NCBI GenBank assembly: GCA_003020985.1
Contig: PXRM01000022.1
Location: 1-64,000 of the forward strand
Length of the DNA: 64,000 nt
Direction of reading: 5' to 3'
Origin: Halobacteriales archaeon QS_4_70_19
GTDB lineage: Archaea; Halobacteriota; Halobacteria; Halobacteriales; Haloarculaceae
The stretch's first letter is position 1. Every line of letters starts with the position of its first letter. Positions 17,126 through 27,589 of this stretch are shown here, one piece after another. The notes under the pieces are model-generated. The model searched no databases. It saw nothing but the letters and a program-made list of their open reading frames with translations, and had not been told where the DNA came from. The translations under genes and the position numbers were made by a program.

Positions 17126-18954
17126 GCAACCCACAGACGGACCCCGACGTCATCATCGCCGGCGCGGGGGCTGACGGACCGGCCGCGGCGTACAAACTCG
17201 CGAACGACCACGGCCTGGACGTGCTGATGATCGAGGCCGGTCCGTGGCACGGCAACCAGAAGTGGCCCCGCCCCCACGCCGACGCCGGCGGGACCGTCAG
17301 TACGGACCCGGACGACCTCGACGGGAAGCTGCTCGACGAGCAGTACACCCACCTCGAGAACGGGGCGAACGACCCGACCGCGGGCTACCTCCGCGTCGGG
17401 CCGCCGGACCACACCCGGGCTCCGTGGTTCCGGAACCTGCACCAGAACGCGTTCATCTGGCAGGTGGCGGGCGTCGGCGGGACCTCGCTGCACTACTTCG
17501 GCAACCACCCGCGTGGCTACCCGACTGCGTTCGACGACCAGCCCCACTGGCCGGACGAGATCAGCTACGCGGACATGGTGCCGTACTACCAGGAGAACGA
17601 GGAACTCACGAGCACCCAGCAGGCCCCGATGACCGGCCGGGAGGAGGTGTTCATCCAGGGAGCCAGCGAGGAGCGCAACGGGGAGTATCCGCTCCTCGAC
17701 AGCAAGAACGTCACGGATACGGGCTGGCGGCCACATCTCAACGCCATCGAAGAACCCGGCCGCGAGACCTCGAACGGCGAGCCCCTGGACGCGGACTACG
17801 GCGGCTCGTTCAGCTGGGACGACGGCTTCAAGGGCGACAACCTGTTCGGTGACAACTTCCAGGGCGCCTCGGCGCCGGTCGACGCACCCGTTCGGAACAA
17901 GTCCCGCAAGTCCAGCAACGTCGGCTACGTGCCGCGCGCGCTGGACACCAACGAGGACCCCGAGAAGGGGAACGTGGCCATCCGGCCCAACACGTTCGTC
18001 ACGAACGTCGAGACGACCGGCGGCCCCGGCTCGCTGGAGGCCAGCGGGGTCACCGTCCGCGACACCTGGTCCGGGACGACCGAGACCATCGAGTCCGACG
18101 TGGTCGTGCTGGCGGCGGGCTGCATCGAGACGCCCCGGCTCTGGCTCAACTCCGACCTCCCGAACACGGACGGCTGGGTCGGCAAGGGCCTGACCACCCA
18201 CTGGTTCGACTGGGTCGTCGGCACCTACGACGACGACACCGTCGAGGAGGCCACCCAGGTGACCGGGGCGAACCACATGGACCCGTTCGTCGGGCAGAAC
18301 TCCGCGGTCCGGTTCGACAAGCCCGGCGTCGGCGGCCTGGAGGACATCGGGATGTCGCCCGGCCTGGTCTCCTACGCCGACTACCTGTTCACGGAGGCCG
18401 GCTACTCCTTCGAGACGCCGGTCGACCCCGACGAGCCGTGGGACACCCGCGGCTACGTCGTCGGCAAGGACCTCAAGCGGCGGATGGCGAAGTACCGGAA
18501 CACCAAGGCCATCCTCATCCTGACCGACGACTTCCCCCACAAGGAGAACGGCGTCTCGCTGGACGACAGCTTCTCCGACGAGCACGGGGCCGTCCCGAAG
18601 GTCCGCTGGGAGCCCAGCGAGGAGGACGACGCGAAGCGCGACGAGCTCGCGCGCATCGCGGCCAACATCCACCGCAACGCGGGGGCCGAGACCATCCACC
18701 GCAGCGAGTGGCCGCCGCTGCTGCTTCACATGCAGTCCTCGATGCGCATCGGGAAGGTGCTCGACGAGGGCGCCGAGGCCTACGACGTGGACCGGCTGTT
18801 CGTCGCGGACCACTCCGCGCTCGCCAACGGTATCGGCGGCCCGAACCCGACCAACTCCGGGCAGGCGCTCGCCCTGCGGACGGCCGACAAGATCGCCGAG
18901 CGGTACTTCTCGAAGCAGTTCGACCCCGGGAAGGCACCGTTCACGGGCCGGTAG
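17122..18954 (+). CDS. GMC-family FAD-dependent oxidoreductase
   Basis: 'DVIIAGAGADGPAAAYKLA' Rossmann, 'LAAGCIETPRLWLNSD', C-terminal 'HMQSSMRIG...LFVADHSALANGIGGPNPTNSGQALALRTADKIAE'. Confidence 0.93.
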   Translation: MSNPQTDPDVIIAGAGADGPAAAYKLANDHGLDVLMIEAGPWHGNQKWPRPHADAGGTVSTDPDDLDGKLLDEQYTHLENGANDPTAGYLRVGPPDHTRAPWFRNLHQNAFIWQVAGVGGTSLHYFGNHPRGYPTAFDDQPHWPDEISYADMVPYYQENEELTSTQQAPMTGREEVFIQGASEERNGEYPLLDSKNVTDTGWRPHLNAIEEPGRETSNGEPLDADYGGSFSWDDGFKGDNLFGDNFQGASAPVDAPVRNKSRKSSNVGYVPRALDTNEDPEKGNVAIRPNTFVTNVETTGGPGSLEASGVTVRDTWSGTTETIESDVVVLAAGCIETPRLWLNSDLPNTDGWVGKGLTTHWFDWVVGTYDDDTVEEATQVTGANHMDPFVGQNSAVRFDKPGVGGLEDIGMSPGLVSYADYLFTEAGYSFETPVDPDEPWDTRGYVVGKDLKRRMAKYRNTKAILILTDDFPHKENGVSLDDSFSDEHGAVPKVRWEPSEEDDAKRDELARIAANIHRNAGAETIHRSEWPPLLLHMQSSMRIGKVLDEGAEAYDVDRLFVADHSALANGIGGPNPTNSGQALALRTADKIAERYFSKQFDPGKAPFTGR

Positions 18955-19131
18955 CGCCGTTTCCGGCACCGGGCCGTTCTCGTGGTGAGGCAGCCGGCGC
19001 TCGACGCTGACCGATATCTATCGGTTTTTGCTCCGAACCCCGAGTGTTTTCCCCCTATGTGGAATACGAATTCGGAATCGTTTCTGTTTTCGAGATGTCT
19101 GCCCGATGCCGAGCAGCGTTCCACCGACGGG

Positions 19132-20592
19132 CTAGAGGCTCCCCTGCAGGATGCCGCCGGTCCGGACGAAGAAGTAGAGGACGAACGCAGCCGCGAGCGC
19201 CCACTGACCGAGGGAGACGTCGCTGGCCTCACCCTGGGCGGCCTTCACAACCGGGTAGGAGGTGATACCCGCCGCGATGCCGTACGCGATGGAGAAGGTG
19301 AACGGCATCACGAAGATCGTGAGCGCCGCCGGGATGGCGAAGGAGAGGTCGTCCCACGCGATCTCGGCGACGTTCGTGAGCATGATGATGCCCACGACGA
19401 CGAGGACGAGGTGGGAGGCGTAGGTCGGCACGGCCGCGGCGAGCGGCACCACGGCGAGCGACAGCAGGAAGAGCACGCCGATGACCAGCGCCGTCATCCC
19501 GGTCCGGCCGCCCTCCTCGACGCCGGTCGCGGACTCGATGTACGTCGTGACGGTGGAGGTGCCGAGCATCCCGCCGACGGTGGTGCCGACCGCGTCGGCC
19601 ATCAGCGGTTCGTCCATGTCCGGGAGGTTGCCCTCGCCGTCGAGGAAGCCGGCGGCCTGTCCGACGCCGGTGAGCGTCCCGGCGGTGTCGAAGAAGTCCA
19701 CGAAGAAGAACGTGAACACGATGAGCGCGAACGCGAACGGCTCGACGTCGCGGAGGCCGTCCACGAACGCGCCCGCCAGCGGCGTGACGTCGTAGCTGGC
19801 GGCGTCGTAGACGATCGGCACGTCGGGGGCGAGCGGGATGGGGCTCTTCAGCGTCGCACCGGCCTGCTCGGCCGCCTCCGCCGCCCCGGCCGAGGAGAAC
19901 CCCATCGCCGAGGCCGCGTACCCGGCGATGCTCGTCACGATGACGCCGACGATGATGGAGCCACGGATGCCACGCGCGTACAGCACCAGCGTGAGGAACA
20001 GCCCCAGCACCGAGAGGATGGCGACGGGGTCGGTGGCGAACACCGGACTGAACGTGACAAACGTCGCGTCCGACCCGGCGACGATGCGCATCTCCTCCAG
20101 GCCGATGATAGCGAGGAACAGCCCGATACCGGCCCCGACGGCCAGTTTCACCGGTTGCGGAAACAGTTTGATGACGTACTCACGAGCGCCGACGGCTGTC
20201 AGCAGGACGAAGATGATCCCCTCCACGACCACGGCCGCGAGTGCCGTGTTCCAGGGGACACCCAGCCCGAGGACGACGGTGAACGCGAAGAAGGCGTTCA
20301 GGCCGAGGCCCGGTGCCTGCCCGAACGGTTGGTTGGCGTAGAACGCCATCACCAATGTCGCCGTTGCCGCCGCCAGCAGCGTGACGACCGCGAGCACCTG
20401 CTGGGCCTGGGGGATCGACAACCCGACGTCCGGCCCCGGCCCGTTCACGATGGCGGGCGCGAGAACCGCCGGATTGACGACGACGATGTAGCTCATCGTC
20501 AGGAACGTCGTCACCCCGGCGACGACCTCCGTCTCGAGGTCGGTCCCGTGCTCGTCGAACCCGAAGAATCCGGCCAACGTCTCCCGTACCAT
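19132..20592 (-). CDS. NCS2-family (AzgA-type) nucleobase permease
   Basis: 'AGVTTFLTMSYIVVVNPAVL', 'GQAPGLGLNAFFAFTVV', multi-TM. Confidence 0.92.
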   Translation of the reverse strand: MVRETLAGFFGFDEHGTDLETEVVAGVTTFLTMSYIVVVNPAVLAPAIVNGPGPDVGLSIPQAQQVLAVVTLLAAATATLVMAFYANQPFGQAPGLGLNAFFAFTVVLGLGVPWNTALAAVVVEGIIFVLLTAVGAREYVIKLFPQPVKLAVGAGIGLFLAIIGLEEMRIVAGSDATFVTFSPVFATDPVAILSVLGLFLTLVLYARGIRGSIIVGVIVTSIAGYAASAMGFSSAGAAEAAEQAGATLKSPIPLAPDVPIVYDAASYDVTPLAGAFVDGLRDVEPFAFALIVFTFFFVDFFDTAGTLTGVGQAAGFLDGEGNLPDMDEPLMADAVGTTVGGMLGTSTVTTYIESATGVEEGGRTGMTALVIGVLFLLSLAVVPLAAAVPTYASHLVLVVVGIIMLTNVAEIAWDDLSFAIPAALTIFVMPFTFSIAYGIAAGITSYPVVKAAQGEASDVSLGQWALAAAFVLYFFVRTGGILQGSL

Positions 20593-20730
20593 TATGCGTG
20601 CCGACGCGAACAGCCACCACTTAACGCTTTTTCAATTGAACCGACCGACCGTGGGGTTCCGCAACCGTTCCGCAGCCGAACGCCTGTCAGCGTCAGGTTT
20701 CGGTGACGATGTCGGCAGTTGATGGAGTGA

Positions 20731-21279
20731 TCAGTCGTCCGCGTCCAGGTCGGCGTCGGCCAGCAGGTCGGAGGCGGTCAGCAGCGACTCCAGTTCGATG
20801 TCGTGCTCGGCGAGGTTCTCGCGGGCACCCTCCTCGCGGTCCACCACCACGAGTACGCGGTCCACGACCGCCCCCGCGTCGCGGAGCGCCTCGACGGCGT
20901 CGATGGCCGACTGGCCCGTCGTGGCGATGTCCTCCAGCACGACGACCTCCTCGCCCGCCTCGAAGCGGCCCTCGATGCGGTTGCCCGTACCGTACTCCTT
21001 GGCGGCCTTCCGGACGATGACGTACGGGGTGCCGGTGGCGACGCTCGTCGCCGCGACGAGGGGGACGGCCCCCAGCGCGACGCCCGCGAGTTTCCGGTCC
21101 CCGACGCGCCGGGCGAAGGCGTCGGCGATCAGTTCGAGGCAGTCGGGCGCCGTCTCGAACAGGTACTTGTCGACGTAGTACTCGGAGGTGCCGCCGTGCG
21201 AGAGCTCGAACTCGCCGAACTTCACCGCGTCCGCGGCACGGAGGGCCGCGACGAGGTCCGCGCGTTCCGTGTCGGTCAT
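20731..21279 (-). CDS. pyrE: Orotate phosphoribosyltransferase
   Basis: '[18 protein letters not shown]', PRPP loop '[28 protein letters not shown]'. Confidence 0.93.
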   Translation of the reverse strand: MTDTERADLVAALRAADAVKFGEFELSHGGTSEYYVDKYLFETAPDCLELIADAFARRVGDRKLAGVALGAVPLVAATSVATGTPYVIVRKAAKEYGTGNRIEGRFEAGEEVVVLEDIATTGQSAIDAVEALRDAGAVVDRVLVVVDREEGARENLAEHDIELESLLTASDLLADADLDADD

Positions 21280-21409
21280 GGCTGGTCGTGTGGGTGGTGG
21301 TGGGTTAAGCGGCCCGGAAGCCGACCGCGGCTCCCGCGAAGTTTGGAACGAGTTGCCAGTAGCGTGATTACGACTGCCACGAATCGGGGAGTGAGAGACG
21401 GGACCCCGC

Positions 21410-22084
21410 ATGCAATACGTGACGTTCACGCTCCGCCCCGAGGGGGGCTGGTTCTACGATGTCGGTCGGGTACTGTTCGAGGACCCGGAGACGACCGCGG
21501 CGGCGATCCACCACATCGGTCTACTGGAGGACGACACCGTCGTCAGCCTGTACGAGGTGTACGGGGACGGCGAACGCGTTCGCGACCGGGTAGCCGGCCT
21601 CGGCGACGTCATCGACTGCCAGTACACGCAGGTCGGAGACGGCGTCCTGCTCCACATCCACTCCGAGCCGACGGAGACGCTCCGAGCGCTGCTCGCCATC
21701 CCCCGACAGTACGAGATCACACTCGACACGCCGCTGTCGTTCGCGGCCGACGGCGGGGTCCAGGTGACCGTGGTCGGGGAGGCGAGCGTCCTCGGCGAAG
21801 CCGTCACCGCCTGTAGGGAGCTGACGAGCGTCTCCATCGACCGGACCGGCTCGTACCGCCCCGACGACGACCGGCTCCTGGCCGAACTCACCGAGCGCCA
21901 GCGGGAGGTGCTACGGGTCGCGTGGGAGCTGGGCTACTACGAAATCCCCCGGGAGGCGACCTACGAGGACATCGCCGAGCGGCTCGGTTGCACCACGGCG
22001 ACCGTCGGGCAGCATTTCCAGCGGATCGAGGCGACACTGCTTGGAGCGCTCGCGAGCCGACTCGGTGCCCCCCCGTCCTCATAA
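21410..22084 (+). CDS. Bacterio-opsin-activator-type HTH (HTH_10) regulator
   Basis: C-terminal '[52 protein letters not shown]'. Confidence 0.92.
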   Translation: MQYVTFTLRPEGGWFYDVGRVLFEDPETTAAAIHHIGLLEDDTVVSLYEVYGDGERVRDRVAGLGDVIDCQYTQVGDGVLLHIHSEPTETLRALLAIPRQYEITLDTPLSFAADGGVQVTVVGEASVLGEAVTACRELTSVSIDRTGSYRPDDDRLLAELTERQREVLRVAWELGYYEIPREATYEDIAERLGCTTATVGQHFQRIEATLLGALASRLGAPPSS

Positions 22085-22138
22085 ACAGGCAGAAATGTCC
22101 GCAAGTGGAGCTACCTTCCCGTCCCCCTGCCCGTACCC

Positions 22139-25126
22139 ATGCACGAGTCAGGTGGGAACCCGAGCAGACGCGCCTACCTTCGAGGCGTCGGATGGCTGGG
22201 TCTCGGCGGCGCAGTGACCGGGCGAGCGGGCGCGGTCTCCCGTCCGGACCGGGACGGCGACCGTGACGCCGGGCGCGGGCTGGAACCGCGTGCCCTCCGA
22301 GTCGAGCGCGAGGCCGACCCGGACAACCTCCCACCGGTCGCGCCGGGCGGCGCCGTCGGGGCGGACGAGCCGTTCGCGCCACGGTTCGACTGGCGCGTCG
22401 ATGCGGCCGACAGAGGAACTTCACAGGTAGCGTACCGGCTACTGGTTGCCTCGGACGCGGCGACACTTGCGCGCGACCGCGGGAACGTGCTCGACACTGG
22501 ACGCGTCGCGTCGGGCGAGAACCGCCACACCTACGACGGCCCGCCGCTCGAACCGGAGACCACCTACCACTGGAAGGTCCGGGTCTGGCACGAGGACGAC
22601 GGCGACGGCACGGTGGTCAGCGAGTGGAGCGAGCCGTCGACGTTCGCGACGGCCATCCCGGACACCCCGGGCGAATGGGGTGGCCAGTGGGTCGGCGCGC
22701 ACGACGACCCGGCCGACGGCGTCGCAGCGGTCCCGAAGACGGCGAAGGCCGCACCGCGACCGGAGCCGGTTTACGACCAGCAGAGCCCGCTGCTACGGAC
22801 GGATTTCACGGCGGCGAAACCGGTCGCGTCGGCGCGGGCCCACGTCGTGACGCTCGGTTACGGCGAACTGTACGTCAACGGCGAGCGACAGGGTGAGGCG
22901 GTGCTGGACCCGGCGTGGACCACGTTCCATCGCCGGGCACTGTACACGACCCACGACGTGACCGACGCGCTGCGGGATGGCGAGAACGCGGTCGGGCTCT
23001 GGCTGGGCCGGGGCTGGCACTCCAAATCCGGCGAGCTCATCATCGGCTACCGGCAGGGGTACGGCCAGCCGCGCGCGCTCGTCCAGCTGAACGTCGAGTA
23101 CGCCGACGGCACGACCGACTCGGTGGTAACCGACACCTCGTGGACGGCCGCGCCGAGCCCCATCACCGCCAACGACATCTTCGACGGTGAGCGCTACGAC
23201 GCCCGGCTGGAGCAGGCGGGCTGGGCGACACCGGGGTTCGATGACGAGGACTGGGCGGCCGCTACCCGGGCCGGCCCCCCAGTGCCCGGCTCGCAGGGCA
23301 CCTCGTCGGCTGCCCGGGGGCGCCCGGCCGCACCCGACGACCCGGTCCAGTACCCCCAGCGTACCCAGCCGATTCGGGTACTCCGCGAGATCGAGCCGGT
23401 GTCGGCCCACGACCACGGCGACGGCGTCGTCGTTGACCTGGGACAGAACTTCGCGGGCTGGATCGAACTCACCGTCGAGGGGGCCGCCGCGGGTGAGGAG
23501 ATCGTCATCGAGCACGCCGAGTTGCTGACCGAGGACGGCGGTCTCGACACGTCGAGCAACGTCGACGCCGAGGCGGTTGATCGATACGTCGCCGCCGGCA
23601 CTGGCACCGAAACCTACGAGCCTCGCTTTACCTACCACGGGTTCCGGTACGTAAAGGTAACCGGCCACGAGGTCGGCGTCGGGGACGTGACCGGGAAGGT
23701 CGTCGGAACGGACCTGCCCGAGCGGGGCGCGTTCGCGTGCTCGAACGACGACCTGAACGACGTGCAGGAGGCGGCGCTGTGGAGCCTCCGCTCGAACGCG
23801 ATGGGTGTCCCGACCGACTGTCCCCAGCGCAACGAGCGCCAGGGCTGGACCGGCGACGCGCACATGACTGGCCGGGCGGACCTCTACAACTTCGAGGCCG
23901 AGCGCTTCTACGAGAAGTACCTGCGCGACCACGCCGACAACATCGGCGCCGAAGGGAGTCAGTCCGACACCATCCCGCACGTCAACGGCTCGCCGGAGGA
24001 CTCGGACCCGAACTGGGCGAAGACACAGGTGACGCTCCCCTGGTTCCTGTACGTCCACACGGGAGACGAGACGATACTGTCGCGTCACTACGACGCGATG
24101 CGGGCCTACGCCGACTACCGTCACCGGAAGGCACCCGTCGGCCTGGTCCAGCCGGAGGACGTCCATTACGCCGACTGGCTCGCGTTCGAGGGGTCGAACA
24201 AGGTGCTGGTCGGCTCCTTCGGCCACTATCAGGTCCTCGACCGGATGGCACGGACGGCCGCCGTGCTGGGCGAGACCGACGACGCCGAGACGTTCCGGAA
24301 CCGCGCCGAGACGTGTGCGGAGAGTCTCAACACGGTCTTCCTCGACCGCGAGAACGCGGTGTACGCGAACGGAACCCAGACCGAGCAGGCGACGATGCTG
24401 TTCGAGGGGATCACGCCCGACTCGGCCGCCGACGAGGTCGCCGAGACGCTCGCCCGAACCGTGCGTCGGGAGGACGGTGGCAAGGTACGGACCGGGTTCG
24501 TCGGCACCCGCCCGCTGCTGTTCGCGCTCACCGAGTACGGCTACGCGGATGTCGCGTACGAAGCGGTGAGTCAGCCCGAACGCCCGGGCTGGACGTATAT
24601 CACGCGGAACGGGGGGACCGCCCTCTGGGAGTGGTTCGGCGTCGGCTCCGGCGCCGGGCTCGAACCCGAGCGCGGCGCCCGGATCGACCGGGTGGCGACG
24701 CTCACCTCCCGAAACCACCGACCGCTCGCGCTCGTCTCCGAGTGGTTCTACCGCGCGCTGGCGGGCATCGAGCCCGCCACCCCGGGGTTCGAGCGCATCA
24801 GCATCGCCCCGGAACCGGTCGCGGACCTCTCGTGGGCCGAGGGGAACTTCGACACGCCCCGCGGCGAGGTCGCGTCCCGGTGGGCCGAGACCGACCGGGG
24901 CTTCCGGCTCGACGCGACGGTCCCGTGGAACACGACCGCGACCGTCCGGCTCCCGACGTTCGGCAACCGGATCCGGCTCCGCGAGGGGAACCGGCCGATC
25001 TACGACGACCGGCGCGACGGGCAGGGGCAACTCCCCGGCGGCGTCGAGACCGTCGCTCGCGACGGCGACACCGTCGAGGTCGTCACCGGGAGCGGGGAGT
25101 ACGCCTTCCTCGTCGAGGAGGTGTGA
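22139..25126 (+). CDS. Tat-exported alpha-L-rhamnosidase (GH78)
   Basis: 'SRRAYLRGVGWLGLGG' Tat motif; 'GVPTDCPQRNERQGWTGDAHM' GH78 motif; 'NGGTALWEWFG'. Confidence 0.93.
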   Translation: MHESGGNPSRRAYLRGVGWLGLGGAVTGRAGAVSRPDRDGDRDAGRGLEPRALRVEREADPDNLPPVAPGGAVGADEPFAPRFDWRVDAADRGTSQVAYRLLVASDAATLARDRGNVLDTGRVASGENRHTYDGPPLEPETTYHWKVRVWHEDDGDGTVVSEWSEPSTFATAIPDTPGEWGGQWVGAHDDPADGVAAVPKTAKAAPRPEPVYDQQSPLLRTDFTAAKPVASARAHVVTLGYGELYVNGERQGEAVLDPAWTTFHRRALYTTHDVTDALRDGENAVGLWLGRGWHSKSGELIIGYRQGYGQPRALVQLNVEYADGTTDSVVTDTSWTAAPSPITANDIFDGERYDARLEQAGWATPGFDDEDWAAATRAGPPVPGSQGTSSAARGRPAAPDDPVQYPQRTQPIRVLREIEPVSAHDHGDGVVVDLGQNFAGWIELTVEGAAAGEEIVIEHAELLTEDGGLDTSSNVDAEAVDRYVAAGTGTETYEPRFTYHGFRYVKVTGHEVGVGDVTGKVVGTDLPERGAFACSNDDLNDVQEAALWSLRSNAMGVPTDCPQRNERQGWTGDAHMTGRADLYNFEAERFYEKYLRDHADNIGAEGSQSDTIPHVNGSPEDSDPNWAKTQVTLPWFLYVHTGDETILSRHYDAMRAYADYRHRKAPVGLVQPEDVHYADWLAFEGSNKVLVGSFGHYQVLDRMARTAAVLGETDDAETFRNRAETCAESLNTVFLDRENAVYANGTQTEQATMLFEGITPDSAADEVAETLARTVRREDGGKVRTGFVGTRPLLFALTEYGYADVAYEAVSQPERPGWTYITRNGGTALWEWFGVGSGAGLEPERGARIDRVATLTSRNHRPLALVSEWFYRALAGIEPATPGFERISIAPEPVADLSWAEGNFDTPRGEVASRWAETDRGFRLDATVPWNTTATVRLPTFGNRIRLREGNRPIYDDRRDGQGQLPGGVETVARDGDTVEVVTGSGEYAFLVEEV

Positions 25127-25129
25127 ACG

Positions 25130-27400
25130 ATGGGTGACGAACCCGAACCGTCGCGAGGACGTGAGAGCGCGACCGGCGGACCCGGGGACGGTGAATCGCG
25201 GGACTCGGACGAGACGGAGGGGCTCGCCCCGTCACGACGCGCGATCCTGGGGGCACTGGCGGCCGGCTGTGGACTCGCCGGGGTCCCGGGTGCCGAGGCG
25301 CATCCGGACCCGTATCCGGGCGCGACCGACCAGCCCGGAACCGACGCGACGCCCGAGGAACTCGCTGCGGCGATGACGTTGGCCGAGAAGATCGACCGGG
25401 TCCACAACCACGTCGGCCCGCTACCGGATTTCGCCACCGGCTACGTCCCGCCGACCGATCGGCTCGACGTTCCGGACGCCGAACTCTGTGACGGCCCCGT
25501 CGGCATCAGACATCCCCTGTTCGGCGACGAACCCGACGTTCGGCATCCGGACCGTATCGGGGTGGCGGACGTCGCCAGCGGTGGCCCCTCGACGGCGTTT
25601 CCCGCCTCCATCTCGCTGGCGGCGTCGTTCGACCCGTCGCTGTGGCGAGCGTTCGGCCACGCGCTCGGCCGGGAGGCGAAGGCGAAGGGACAGCTCGGCG
25701 TCTTCGCCCCCGCGTTCAACATCGCCAGGGTGCCGACCTGTGGCCGGAACTTCGAGTACTTCGGCGAGGACCCGCATCTCGTCTCGCGGGCCGCTGTCGG
25801 CGTCATCGAGGGGGTTCAGTCGGCCGGGACGATGGCGACGGCCAAGCACTTCGCCGCCAACAACCAGGAGACGAACCGGCGGACGATCAGCAGCGAGGTC
25901 GGTGAGCGGGCGCTACGAGAGCTCTACTTCCCCGCGTTCCGCGCGGCGGTCGAGGAGGCCGGTGTCGATTCCGTGATGGCGGCCTACAACCGGTTGAACG
26001 GCACCTACTGCACCGAAAACGAGTGGCTCCTCACCGACGTCCTCAAAGAGGAGTGGGGGTTCGACGGGTTCGTCATCAGCGACTACGGCGCCGTCCACAG
26101 CACGGTCCCGGCGGCGAACGCCGGCCTGGACTTCGAGGCACCCGCCCGGGAGACCCAGTACTTCGGCGCGCCGCTCCGTGCGGCGGTCGAACGCGGCGAC
26201 GTGCCCGAACTACGGGTCGAGGACATGGTCGAGCGTGTCCTCGGCCGACTCGACGCCGTCGGGCGACTGGACGGGAACCGCGGGGGACCGCCCGGCGCCG
26301 TTAACACGGTCGAACATCAGGAGTTGGCCCGCCGGATCGCGACCGACGGCGCGGTGCTGTTCGAGAACGACGGGCTGCTCCCGCTCGACGCACCGGACTC
26401 CATCGCCGTGATCGGTTACGAGGCGACCCGGGCGAAGGTGGGTGGTGGTGGCTCGTCGAACGTCACGCCACCGTACGAGGTGAGCCCGCTGGCGGGTATC
26501 CGGGCCCGTGCAGCCGACGAGACGACCGTTCTGCACGCGACCGGTGACGCCGTGGCCGACGCCGAGGCGGTCGCGGCCGCCGCCGACGTGGCCGTCGTCG
26601 TCGCCGACGGTTCCTCGCTCGAAGGGCGGGACCGCGACGACATCACCCTCGACGACGACCAGAACGGGCTGATCCGGGCCGTCGGCGAAGCGAACCCCCG
26701 GACTGCGGTCGTACTCCGTGTCGGAGGGCCGGTCCGGATGCCGTGGCGCGAGGACGTGGCGGCGACGCTCACCACCTGGTATCCGGGGATGGAGGACGGT
26801 AACGCCACCGCCGAGTTGCTGTTCGGCGACTGCGAGCCGCGCGGACGGCTCCCCCTGACCTTCGGCCGGGAGTTCGCGGATTACCCCGCGAACACGCCGG
26901 AGCAGTATCCCGGCATCGACGGCGAGGTCAGCTACACCGAGGGCGTGTTCGTCGGCTATCGCCACTTCGACCGGACGGGAACCGAGCCCCTGTTCCCGTT
27001 CGGCCACGGCTGCGGCTACACCACGTTCGCTTACGACTCGCTGACGGTCGACCGGTCGGCAGCACCGACCCGGGACCCCTCGTTCGAGGCGACCGTCCGG
27101 GTCCGGAACGTGGGGCCCCGGCCCGGCACGGAGGTCGTCCAGTGCTACGTCGCTCCGGACGAGCCGCGGGTACCGCGGCCACCGAAGGAACTGGGCGCGT
27201 TCGAGACGGTGCGGCTCGACCCCGACGAGACGCGGACGGTGCGGTTCGAGCTGGACGCGGACGCGTTCGCCCTGTTCGACGGGGCGTGGGTCGTCGACCC
27301 CGGTGCGTACGACCTCCTCGTCGGGCGCTCGGCGGGCGACATCCGGCACCGGGCGTCGATCCGGCTGGGTGGAAGCAGGCGGGCTATCGACGGGCGGTGA
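25130..27400 (+). CDS. Tat-exported beta-glucosidase-like glycoside hydrolase family 3
   Basis: 'SRRAILGALAAGCGLAG' Tat motif; 'AKHFAANNQETNRRTISSEVGERALRELYFPAFR', nucleophile 'GFDGFVISDYGAVH'. Confidence 0.93.
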   Translation: MGDEPEPSRGRESATGGPGDGESRDSDETEGLAPSRRAILGALAAGCGLAGVPGAEAHPDPYPGATDQPGTDATPEELAAAMTLAEKIDRVHNHVGPLPDFATGYVPPTDRLDVPDAELCDGPVGIRHPLFGDEPDVRHPDRIGVADVASGGPSTAFPASISLAASFDPSLWRAFGHALGREAKAKGQLGVFAPAFNIARVPTCGRNFEYFGEDPHLVSRAAVGVIEGVQSAGTMATAKHFAANNQETNRRTISSEVGERALRELYFPAFRAAVEEAGVDSVMAAYNRLNGTYCTENEWLLTDVLKEEWGFDGFVISDYGAVHSTVPAANAGLDFEAPARETQYFGAPLRAAVERGDVPELRVEDMVERVLGRLDAVGRLDGNRGGPPGAVNTVEHQELARRIATDGAVLFENDGLLPLDAPDSIAVIGYEATRAKVGGGGSSNVTPPYEVSPLAGIRARAADETTVLHATGDAVADAEAVAAAADVAVVVADGSSLEGRDRDDITLDDDQNGLIRAVGEANPRTAVVLRVGGPVRMPWREDVAATLTTWYPGMEDGNATAELLFGDCEPRGRLPLTFGREFADYPANTPEQYPGIDGEVSYTEGVFVGYRHFDRTGTEPLFPFGHGCGYTTFAYDSLTVDRSAAPTRDPSFEATVRVRNVGPRPGTEVVQCYVAPDEPRVPRPPKELGAFETVRLDPDETRTVRFELDADAFALFDGAWVVDPGAYDLLVGRSAGDIRHRASIRLGGSRRAIDGR

Positions 27401-27589
27401 ATCGGAACGGGACGGGAGGCCGAACGGTCCCCGGCCGAGGGATCGTCGCGCTCGCTGGTGTCCTCGGTCATAGGTGGTCGTACGGGGGGTGACGGGTCAG
27501 GCGGCCCGGACCGCGGCCACCCGGCGAGGGGGTCGGTCCTGCGCCCGGGCCGACGGAGGCGGGACCGCGTCCGGCGCGACGGGTCGGTC

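Noticed and set aside
17008-18969. 653-aa minus-strand ORF antisense to the GMC oxidoreductase
   Set aside because: Shadow ORF of a convincing GMC gene.
22793-25030. 745-aa minus-strand ORF antisense to GH78
   Set aside because: Shadow ORF; GH78 catalytic motif is on the plus strand.
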